NCBI RefSeq assembly: GCF_009909205.1
Contig: NZ_JAAAPN010000006.1
Location: 186,001-250,000 of the forward strand
Origin: Aquabacterium fontiphilum
Lineage (GTDB): Bacteria > Pseudomonadota > Gammaproteobacteria > Burkholderiales > Burkholderiaceae_C
DNA: 64,000 nt
Direction: 5' to 3'
The stretch's first letter is position 1. Every line of letters begins with the position of its first letter. The notes below the pieces were generated by a model. The model searched no databases, had not been told where the DNA came from, and saw nothing but the letters and a program-made list of their open reading frames with translations. The position numbers and the translations under genes are program-made. Positions 57,692-64,000 of the stretch are shown in pieces.

Positions 57692-59217
57692 GCTGCCCCT
57701 CCACGCCACTGCGCCAGCGCCGCGCGCGCCTCGTCCACGTCCGAGAACAGCGTGCGCACGCCAGCCACTTCCTGGTAGGTTTCGTGGCCCTTGCCGGCGA
57801 TCAGTACCACGTCCTGCACTGCGGCGTCGCCCACTGCGCGCGCAATGGCGTCGCGCCTGTCAGGCACCACGGCGGCGCGCGCTGGCTCGCTCAGGCCTGC
57901 GCGAATTTGCTGGAGGATGGCAAGCGGGTCTTCGCTGCGCGGGTTGTCGCTGGTCAGCAGCACGCGATCGGCCCGCTGCTCGGCAGCCCGGCCCATCAGT
58001 GGACGCTTGACCGGATCGCGGTCACCCCCGCAGCCGAACACGCACACCAGCCGACCTGAGCGGGCCTGCGCCACCGGTTGGAGCGCCTCCAGCGCCTTCT
58101 CCAGCGCATCAGGGGTGTGCGCGTAATCGACCACGACCAGCGGGGTCTGACCCGCGGCGTCGGGCGAGTCGACGGTCTGCATGCGGCCGGGCACCGCGTG
58201 CAGGCCCGCGCAGGCACGCACCGCCGTGGCCAGATCGTGGCCCAGTGCACGCAGCGCCCCCAACACCGCCAGCAGGTTCGACACGTTGAAGCTGCCGATC
58301 ACGGGCGCAGCCAGTTCGGCCTGGGCCAGCACCCTCAGGTCAGCATCACGCTCGACCACCGTGAAGGCAATGCCGCGCGAGCGATGGTGCAACTCACAGG
58401 CCTGCAGGCGCACATCCGGCCGCAAACCGTACGTCCAGACAGACAACCCTTGCGCAGCCAGCTCGGCGGCCAGCGGCAGGCCCTGTGGATCATCGGCGTT
58501 GAGAACCGCCGCCCGCAGGCCCGGCCAATTGAACAGCGCCCGCTTGGCCCGCCAATAGGCGTCCATCGTGCCGTGGTAGTCGAGGTGGTCCTGCGTGAAG
58601 TTGGTGAACTGGGCCACGGCGATGCGCGTGGCGTGCAGCCGCAGCTCCTCGATCCCGATGGACGATGCCTCGATGGCTGCTGCACGCAAGCCTTCTCGCA
58701 CGAAGCGCTGAAAGGTCGCCTGCAGGGTAACCGGGTCTGGCGTGGTGAAGCCAGTGGCCTCGAAGCCGGTATGGCCGGCACGGCCCACACCCAGCGTGCC
58801 AACGACCCCGCAGGGCGTGTCGACAGCATCCAGCGCCTGCGCCGTCCACCAGGACGTCGACGTCTTGCCGTTGGTGCCAGTGACAGCCACCACGTCCAGG
58901 TGTGCGCTGGGCTCCCCGTAGAAGCCGTGCGCAATCTCGGCACAGCGGCGCTTCAGACCGGGCACGGCCGCCACACGCGGATCATCCGACGCATGGACCT
59001 CAGCCCCTTCAGCCTCGACGAGACAGGCCGTCGCGCCCGCGGCCAACGCCGCACCAACAAAGGCGCGGCCATCCTGCGCCGCGCCCGGCCAGGCCACAAA
59101 GGCCTGCTGCGCCCCGTCGCGCACGCGACGGCTGTCGACCACCAGGTCGCGCACGCCCCGGCTGGCCAGCCAGCGCAGCACCTCGGCTGTGTCGTGGAGG
59201 AGGTGAAGCGCGGCCAT
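57688..59217 (-). CDS. murE: UDP-MurNAc-dipeptide--meso-diaminopimelate ligase
   Basis: Adds the third stem residue, 509 residues. P-loop GTNGKTSTSWW and the DNPR motif (in TSDNPRSEDP) that selects meso-diaminopimelate are present, as expected in Gram-negatives. It overlaps ftsI as TGATG. Confidence 0.97.
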   Translation of the reverse strand: MAALHLLHDTAEVLRWLASRGVRDLVVDSRRVRDGAQQAFVAWPGAAQDGRAFVGAALAAGATACLVEAEGAEVHASDDPRVAAVPGLKRRCAEIAHGFYGEPSAHLDVVAVTGTNGKTSTSWWTAQALDAVDTPCGVVGTLGVGRAGHTGFEATGFTTPDPVTLQATFQRFVREGLRAAAIEASSIGIEELRLHATRIAVAQFTNFTQDHLDYHGTMDAYWRAKRALFNWPGLRAAVLNADDPQGLPLAAELAAQGLSVWTYGLRPDVRLQACELHHRSRGIAFTVVERDADLRVLAQAELAAPVIGSFNVSNLLAVLGALRALGHDLATAVRACAGLHAVPGRMQTVDSPDAAGQTPLVVVDYAHTPDALEKALEALQPVAQARSGRLVCVFGCGGDRDPVKRPLMGRAAEQRADRVLLTSDNPRSEDPLAILQQIRAGLSEPARAAVVPDRRDAIARAVGDAAVQDVVLIAGKGHETYQEVAGVRTLFSDVDEARAALAQWRGGAA

Positions 59218-61043
59218 CAGAAGCTCTCCACCTCGGCCGGAACCAGCCGCTCAGATGCGACGATGCGCGGCTCGACAGCCTGGTCCGGCAGCACGTTCAA
59301 GCGGCTCAGCGTCTGCTGTACCACCTGGCTGAAAACGGGCGCAGCCACCGCGCCGCCGTAGTACTTGCCGTTGCTGGGCTCATCGACCATCACGGCGACG
59401 ACGATGCGCGGCTGGCTGATGGGCGCAATGCCGACAAACCACGAGCGGTACTTGTTGCTGGCATAGCCGCGCCCTTCCTGCTTGCGCGCCGTGCCCGACT
59501 TGCCCCCCACGCTGTAGCCAACTGTCTGGGCCAGCGGCGCGGTGCCGCCGGGGCCAGCAGCCATCTGCAGCATCTGACGCACCGCCCGGGCCGATTCAGG
59601 CGAAATGACCCGGGCACTGCGGCTGACATGGCCCGCCCGCTGCACGGGGTCATGGGCCAGCAGGCTCATGGGCACGTACTCGCCATCGGTGGCGAAGATG
59701 GTGTACGACTGCGCAATCTGGAACAGGCTGGCCGACAGGCCATAGCCATAGCTCATTGTGGCCTGCTCGATGCGCCGCCAGCTCTTGTATGGACGCAGGC
59801 GACCAGTCACCGCACCGGGGAAATCGATCTGCGGCTTCTGGCCCAGCCCCACGGCAGAGAACAGCTCCCACATTTCGCGGGGCTGCATCTGCATGGCCAG
59901 CTTGACCGTGCCAACGTTGCTCGACTTCTGGATGACCTCGGCCACCGTCAGGTCCCCATGAGCATGGGCGTCGTTGATGGTCGAGCCATCCAGCGTCATG
60001 CGCCCGGGCGCCGTGGAAATGATGGTGTCGGGCCGCACCCGGCCGGTCTCCAGCGCCCACGCCGCAATGATGGGCTTCATGGTCGATCCCGGCTCGAAGG
60101 TGTCGGTCAGCGCGCGGTTACGCAGCTGTGCGCCGGTCAGATTGCGCCGGTCATCCGGCCGGTAGGTGGGCACATTGGCCAGCGCAAGGATCTCGCCGGT
60201 CTGCACGTCGAGCACCACCACGCTACCGGCCTTGGCCTTGTGCTCGGCCACGGCATCGCGGATGCGCTGATAGGCGTAGAACTGCACCTTGGCGTCGATG
60301 GACAAGCGCACGGATTCGCCGTCCACGGCGGGCACCAGATCGCCCACGGCCTCGACCACACGCCCCAGTCGATCCTTGATGACACGGCGTGTGCCATCCC
60401 GCCCGGACAGGCGCTCCTGGTAGGCCAGTTCGACGCCTTCCTGGCCCTTGTCCTCGATGTTGGTGAAGCCCACAACGTGCGCGGCGGCCTCGCCTTCGGG
60501 ATAGTGGCGTTTGGCCTCGCGCAACTGGTGCACGCCCTTGATGCCGAGTGCCACCACGGCTTCGGCCACGTCGTCGTCAACCTTGCGGCGCAACCAGACG
60601 AAGTTCGGGCTGCCAGCCAGGCGCTTGTCGAGCTCAGGCACCGTCATGCCCAGCAGTTTGGCCAGCTCACGGCGCTGCTGCGGCGTGGCCTGCAGATCCT
60701 TGGGGATAGCCCATAGCGAAGGCGCGGGCACGCTGGAGGCCAGCAGCTCGCCGTTGCGATCCAGGATGCGCCCGCGCGTGGCCTCCAGCGCGATGCGCCG
60801 CTCGTAGCGGCTGGCACCCTGCTCGAGGTAGAAATCGTTTTCGATGATCTGGATCCAGGCGGCGCGCCCGATCAGCACAGCAAAGCCCAGCCCGATGGCC
60901 CCGATCATGAACTTGACACGCCAGGGCGGCGTGCGCGAGGCCAGCAGCGGGCTGCTCGCGTAACGCACGGACGGCATGGCGCTGGGTTTCTGGCGACGCG
61001 GCTGCCCCCGCAGGCGACGCCACAGACCGGACAGGCGGCTCAT
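59217..61043 (-). CDS. ftsI: Septal transpeptidase FtsI (PBP3)
   Basis: Class B penicillin-binding protein that cross-links septal peptidoglycan, 608 residues. One membrane helix (about 45-65), a PBP dimerisation domain (RGRILDRNGELLA), and the transpeptidase domain with STMK (Ser320), SSN (374-376) and KSGT are intact. The ATG at 61043 overlaps ftsL as ATGA. Confidence 0.97.
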   Translation of the reverse strand: MSRLSGLWRRLRGQPRRQKPSAMPSVRYASSPLLASRTPPWRVKFMIGAIGLGFAVLIGRAAWIQIIENDFYLEQGASRYERRIALEATRGRILDRNGELLASSVPAPSLWAIPKDLQATPQQRRELAKLLGMTVPELDKRLAGSPNFVWLRRKVDDDVAEAVVALGIKGVHQLREAKRHYPEGEAAAHVVGFTNIEDKGQEGVELAYQERLSGRDGTRRVIKDRLGRVVEAVGDLVPAVDGESVRLSIDAKVQFYAYQRIRDAVAEHKAKAGSVVVLDVQTGEILALANVPTYRPDDRRNLTGAQLRNRALTDTFEPGSTMKPIIAAWALETGRVRPDTIISTAPGRMTLDGSTINDAHAHGDLTVAEVIQKSSNVGTVKLAMQMQPREMWELFSAVGLGQKPQIDFPGAVTGRLRPYKSWRRIEQATMSYGYGLSASLFQIAQSYTIFATDGEYVPMSLLAHDPVQRAGHVSRSARVISPESARAVRQMLQMAAGPGGTAPLAQTVGYSVGGKSGTARKQEGRGYASNKYRSWFVGIAPISQPRIVVAVMVDEPSNGKYYGGAVAAPVFSQVVQQTLSRLNVLPDQAVEPRIVASERLVPAEVESF

Positions 61044-61366
61044 CGCGCACCTCCCGTGGCAGGCACCGATGCGACCGGGGGCGCAGGCGCGACCCAGGCG
61101 CCGGAGGGCGCCACATAGTGCGTGACGGCCGGAGTGGTGGCAACCATCTTCAGCTTGTCGCGCGCCAGCTTTTCGACGCGCAGGGGCGTGGCCTGCACGC
61201 GCTTTTCCAGTTGCAGACGCTCGTAGTCGATCTGCAGCTCGCGCGCCGCGCGCTGTGCGCGCTCTAGCTCGACGAAGAGGCGACGCGATTCGTAGCTGGA
61301 GCGCACCAGCCAGAAACAACTGGCCAGCAGCACCACCGCCAGCACCAGGTTCACGCGCACGCTCAT
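61040..61366 (-). CDS. ftsL: Cell division protein FtsL
   Basis: Small bitopic protein of 108 residues: one membrane helix (about 5-22), a periplasmic coiled coil (about 25-65, Arg/Leu/Glu-rich), and a short tail. It forms the FtsQLB complex with FtsQ. The ATG at 61366 overlaps the rsmH stop as ATGA, typical for this position. Confidence 0.92.
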   Translation of the reverse strand: MSVRVNLVLAVVLLASCFWLVRSSYESRRLFVELERAQRAARELQIDYERLQLEKRVQATPLRVEKLARDKLKMVATTPAVTHYVAPSGAWVAPAPPVASVPATGGAR

Positions 61367-62376
61367 CGCGCCCCCCTGGTCTTGCGACCCGGCGCCGCCG
61401 AAACCGTGGGCTGCCACGGGGTGTCGGTGCGCTCGGCCACACGCAACACGGCAGACCGCGCACGCGGGTTGGCTGCCACCTCGGCCTCCGAGGGCTTGAT
61501 GCGCGCCACAGCGCGCAGCATCAACGGACGCGGCGCCGCGAACGGCGCGCGGCGATCAACCTCATCGCGGCTGTGCTGCGCAATAAAGGTCTTGACGATG
61601 CGGTCTTCCAGCGAATGGAAGCTGATGACCGACAGGCGCCCGCCCGGCGCCAACATCTTCAGGGCCGCGTCCAGCGCAGCCTGGAGCTCGTCGAGTTCAC
61701 CGTTGACGTGAATCCGAAGAGCCTGAAAGGTGCGGGTTGCGGGATCCTGCCCTGCTTCCCGTGTCTTGACCGCACGAGCCACGAGCGCGGCCAGTTCGCC
61801 GGTGGTTCGCACTGGCTGGCCTTCGTCGCGGCGCGTGACAAGCGCCTTTGCAATGGCGCGAGCAAACCGTTCTTCGCCATAGGTCTGGATCACATGGGTG
61901 AGTTCGTCCACCGAGGCGCGGGCCAGGTAATCGGCCGCGCTCTCGCCCTGGGTCGTGTCCATGCGCATGTCCAGTGGCGCATCGAAACGGAAGCTGAAAC
62001 CCCGCTCGGGGTTGTCGATCTGCGGCGACGACACGCCGATGTCCATCAGCAGGCCGTCGACCCGGTCCCAGCCTTTGGACGCTGCCACATCGGCCCAGGA
62101 CGAGAACGGCGCGTGCGCGATCTCGAAGCGCGGGTCGTCAATGGCCCCATCACCCTGCGTGGCATGCGCAATGGCATCGGGGTCGCGGTCCAGCGACAGC
62201 AGGCGCGCCTGTGGACCCAGGCGCGACAGGATGAGGCGGGAGTGGCCGCCGCGCCCGAAGGTGGCATCCACATAGCGCCCCTCAGGGCGCGGACCGACGG
62301 CCGCATCCCACAAGGCTTCCACAGCCTCGTGCAGCAGAACAGTCTGGTGCTGCCAAGGGGTCACGGCGGCCTGCAT
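61363..62376 (-). CDS. rsmH: 16S rRNA m4C1402 methyltransferase
   Basis: SAM-dependent N4-methyltransferase (MraW) of 337 residues. Motifs: [13 protein letters not shown] site [25 protein letters not shown] and [10 protein letters not shown]. The ATG at 62376 lies 5 bases past the mraZ stop. Confidence 0.97.
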   Translation of the reverse strand: MQAAVTPWQHQTVLLHEAVEALWDAAVGPRPEGRYVDATFGRGGHSRLILSRLGPQARLLSLDRDPDAIAHATQGDGAIDDPRFEIAHAPFSSWADVAASKGWDRVDGLLMDIGVSSPQIDNPERGFSFRFDAPLDMRMDTTQGESAADYLARASVDELTHVIQTYGEERFARAIAKALVTRRDEGQPVRTTGELAALVARAVKTREAGQDPATRTFQALRIHVNGELDELQAALDAALKMLAPGGRLSVISFHSLEDRIVKTFIAQHSRDEVDRRAPFAAPRPLMLRAVARIKPSEAEVAANPRARSAVLRVAERTDTPWQPTVSAAPGRKTRGAR

Positions 62377-62381
62377 CGCGG

Positions 62382-62819
62382 TCAGAAGGTGAAATCCTGC
62401 AGGGCCTGGGGCATGGGCTCGGCCATCACGGCGGCCTCGTGGGCAGCGTAGCGTTCGGCGTCCCACAGCTCGAAATGGCTGCCCATGCCGAGCAGCATCA
62501 CGTCCTTCTGAAGGCCGGCCGCCACCCGCAGCTCGGGCGCCACCAGCACGCGCGCGGCGCTGTCGATCTCCACATCCTGGGCGTTACCCAGAAAGATGCG
62601 CTTCCAGCCAGCCGCCGACATGGGCAGCGCGGCGATCTTGTCGCGGAAGGCCTCCCACGCAGGGCGCGGGAAGATCATCAGACAGCCGTCAGGGTTCTTG
62701 GTGATGGTGAGTTGACCCTCGCACAGGGCCTGCAGCGCGTCGCGATGACGCACAGGGACGGCCAGCCGCCCCTTTGCATCCATCGACAGCGCCGAAGCAC
62801 CTTGGAAGACCAGACTCAC
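62382..62819 (-). CDS. mraZ: Transcriptional regulator MraZ
   Basis: AbrB-like DNA-binding protein that represses the dcw cluster, 145 residues. Two SpoVT/AbrB-type halves: [18 protein letters not shown] and a second with [13 protein letters not shown]. There is no ATG before the conserved FQGAS; GTG 62819 or GTG 62831 must serve. 62819 is chosen because the conserved part begins only four codons later and GGGG lies 7 bases upstream. Both codons fall inside the repeats that should form the operator. Confidence 0.93.
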   Translation of the reverse strand: MSLVFQGASALSMDAKGRLAVPVRHRDALQALCEGQLTITKNPDGCLMIFPRPAWEAFRDKIAALPMSAAGWKRIFLGNAQDVEIDSAARVLVAPELRVAAGLQKDVMLLGMGSHFELWDAERYAAHEAAVMAEPMPQALQDFTF

Positions 62820-62851
62820 ACAAAACCCCACGAATTTGCACTAAATCCCAC
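62817..62851 (-). promoter_or_regulatory. MraZ operator: 10-base direct repeats
   Basis: On the minus strand GTGGGATTTA, GTGCAAATTC, GTGGGGTTTT and GTGTGAG follow one another with 10-base period. This is the known arrangement of MraZ sites (TGGGN with 5-base spacers), with the second and fourth units degenerate. The sites run into the mraZ start codon, so binding would block transcription near its start. Confidence 0.8.
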
Positions 62852-63155
62852 TTTAACCGAGGTCCGGGGTCGAAACAAGGTCAAACACAAAAAAAATGCA
62901 ATGAAATCAAAGACTTACAAGCGATTCCGGCGCGTTTTTGCTCAAAAAAAGTCCTTATGAATCAAGGACCTGGAAAGGGGTCTGGAAGTGGAAGATGAGA
63001 AACACCCCGCCATCAGGGGTTGCCCGCATGTGCCCCGGGCCGCCCCCCCATGCGGGTGTGGTCCGCCCCCTTGTGCCGGGGATGGCCTGCGTCGGCACCG
63101 CTGCCTACACTGACCTCAAAGCGATTCAAATTCAGGTCTTCATCCAGGTTTTGCC
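62852..63155. other. AT-rich spacer upstream of mraZ
   Basis: A 304-base non-coding stretch. Bases 62870-62990 are strikingly A/T-rich for this DNA (A-runs, ATGAAATCAAAG) and should hold the main dcw promoters; TTGACC on the minus strand (about 62883) is a possible -35. Further out are inverted repeats CCCGCATG...CATGCGGG (63023-63056) and ACCCC...GGGGT (63004-63018), and the orphan terminator listed separately. No gene is seen. Confidence 0.5.
62944..62969 (-). terminator. Orphan rho-independent terminator upstream of mraZ
   Basis: On the minus strand GTCCTT-GATTCAT-AAGGAC is followed by seven T. No minus-strand gene lies upstream of it: the next genes are on the plus strand. It may end a small RNA (candidate span about 62944-63100) or shield the dcw promoter from read-through. 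Confidence 0.7.
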
Positions 63156-63383
63156 ATGCGCCCGCTGTTTGCGATCACCCCGCTGCTGGGCCTGCTGCTG
63201 TGGTTCGGGGAGCCCGTGACCGACACGGGTGCGAGCCCAGACACGCCCCTTCTCAGCCATCACGCTCCTCTGGCCGCCTCGTCCGTGGCGGAGCACTCGG
63301 TCCGCACCGCCCCGGCTGGCGAAGCCGCACGCGGCGCGCTGAGCGCCCACACGCTGCAGACGGTCTGGCGCGCCAACCGCTGA
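63156..63383 (+). CDS. Small putative exported protein (doubtful)
   Basis: A 75-residue open frame with a hydrophobic N-terminus (LFAITPLLGLLLWF) that could be a signal peptide, then a low-complexity Ala/Thr/Ser body. No family recognised. AGG lies 7-9 bases before the ATG. An antisense frame is also open, so coding is not certain. Confidence 0.35.
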   Translation: MRPLFAITPLLGLLLWFGEPVTDTGASPDTPLLSHHAPLAASSVAEHSVRTAPAGEAARGALSAHTLQTVWRANR

Positions 63384-63427
63384 CCCGCGCCCTGCGCGCG
63401 CGCCGCTGAGGCGCGTCTTGTCCCTGT

Positions 63428-63457
63428 TTGCGATCCGGCCACGCAGCGCGCTACACT
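63428..63457 (+). promoter_or_regulatory. Promoter of thiC
   Basis: TTGCGA (-35, 63428-63433) and TACACT (-10, 63452-63457), 18 bases apart. Transcription would begin about 63464, at the 5' edge of the TPP riboswitch. Confidence 0.55.
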
Positions 63458-63465
63458 GCGCACTG

Positions 63466-63562
63466 CTCCGGGGTGTGCCCCGCGTGCCTGGCACGCGACG
63501 GCGCTGAGATGGTCTGACCAAACCCGCTGAACTTGATCCGGTTCATACCGGCGGAAGAAGAG
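63466..63562 (+). ncRNA. TPP riboswitch (THI element)
   Basis: The thiamine-pyrophosphate-sensing leader of thiC. Hallmarks: GGGGTG at the 5' side, CTGAGA (63504-63509), ACCCGCTGAACTTGATC (63522-63538) and the closing CCGGCGGAAG. The variable arm CGTGCC-TG-GCACG (63483-63495) forms a clear hairpin. Ligand binding should switch off expression. Confidence 0.95.
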
Positions 63563-63603
63563 CTGTCCTGCCTGAGGCCCGCAAGGGGCCCGTCGCGGGC
63601 ACA

Positions 63604-63637
63604 CCTTGGAGCACACCTTTTGTGTCGCCCCAAGGAG
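63604..63637 (+). promoter_or_regulatory. Hairpin that hides the thiC ribosome site
   Basis: CCTTGG (63604-63609) pairs with CCAAGG (63630-63635), and ACAC (63613-63616) with GTGT (63622-63625). The 3' strand overlaps the Shine-Dalgarno AAGGAG (63632-63637), 7 bases before the ATG. No T-run follows, so control is probably at translation. Confidence 0.6.
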
Positions 63638-63644
63638 CCCGCCG

Positions 63645-64000
63645 ATGAACGCCCCCGAACAGATTGTTGCGCTCGACGCGCTGCAAGACCTCACCCGCCT
63701 GACCCGCGAACCTCTGCCTGCCTCGCGCAAGGTCTATGTGCCTGGCAGCCATGAGGGCGTGCGCGTGCCCATGCGCGAGGTCAGCCTCACCAACGGCGAG
63801 ACGGTCACGCTGTACGACTGCTCAGGCCCCTACACCGACCCACAAGCCGAGATCGACGTGACCCGCGGCCTGGCGCCCGTGCGCGAGGCCGCCATCCTGG
63901 CCCGCGGCGACACCGAGACCTACGAAGGCCGCACCATCCAGGCGGTGGACGACGGCTTGAAGGCCGGCGAGCGCCACGACGAGCGCATGGCCGCGCTGCG
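63645..64000 (+). CDS. thiC: Phosphomethylpyrimidine synthase ThiC (3' part beyond window)
   Basis: Radical-SAM enzyme that converts aminoimidazole ribotide to HMP phosphate in thiamine synthesis. Only the first 118 codons are present. They show the ThiC N-terminal domain: REPLPASRKVYVPG, VPMREVSL, YDCSGPYTDP and RGLAPVREAAI. AAGGAG 7 bases upstream fixes the ATG. The TPP riboswitch in the leader supports the call. Confidence 0.95.
   Translation, partial: MNAPEQIVALDALQDLTRLTREPLPASRKVYVPGSHEGVRVPMREVSLTNGETVTLYDCSGPYTDPQAEIDVTRGLAPVREAAILARGDTETYEGRTIQAVDDGLKAGERHDERMAAL

Noticed and set aside
58902..60716. 604-codon plus-strand open frame opposite murE/ftsI
   Set aside because: Antisense artefact; product has no motif and the real genes are complete.

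Overview
This is a very GC-rich chromosome segment from a betaproteobacterium, order Burkholderiales, most like the Aquabacterium/Leptothrix/Rubrivivax group. Three things point there: the canonical beta-type division/cell-wall (dcw) cluster, several PEP-CTERM proteins with an EpsA-type regulator, and an AlkB alkane hydroxylase. Coding density is high and genes often overlap by 1-4 bases. I see no insertion sequence, prophage, CRISPR array, rRNA or tRNA.

Region 1 (1-17.2 kb, all minus strand) is a secretion and surface block. It holds a two-partner secretion pair: tpsB, and a tpsA that runs off the left edge. Next come an exported PstS-like protein behind a PEP-CTERM protein, then the EpsA regulator. 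Last is an 11-gene, translationally coupled operon, gspG-F-E, four PilM/N/O/P-like platform genes, a lipoprotein secretin and three pseudopilins. This operon mixes type II secretion and type IV pilus/MSHA traits. A sequence matching a Pho box with a correctly spaced -10 lies just upstream of gspG, and a periplasmic glycerophosphodiesterase gene (glpQ) points the other way. This suggests a phosphate-starvation secretion system.

Region 2 (17.3-39.1 kb) is mostly housekeeping: glpQ, a YqiA-like esterase, an RNase II family enzyme, tonB, aroE, mtgA, rhlE, amgK, lptD-surA-rsmA, and cca followed by a response regulator and hybrid kinase. Two further PEP-CTERM proteins are scattered here. An alkane oxidation module (alkB and a 56-residue rubredoxin, with a divergent AraC regulator) lies at 24.5-27.2 kb. 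Its products probably feed the fatty-acid activation and beta-oxidation genes (FATP-type acyl-CoA synthetase and two acyl-CoA dehydrogenases) at 39.6-44.1 kb.

Region 3 (45.1-62.9 kb, minus strand) is the complete dcw cluster mraZ-rsmH-ftsL-ftsI-murE-murF-mraY-murD-ftsW-murG-murC-ddl-ftsQ-ftsA-ftsZ. It starts at repeats matching a MraZ operator and ends at a strong terminator after ftsZ. MurD carries an unusual acidic, proline-rich insert.

Region 4 (62.9-64 kb) has an orphan terminator that may end a small RNA, a doubtful small ORF, and a TPP riboswitch in front of thiC, which runs off the right edge.
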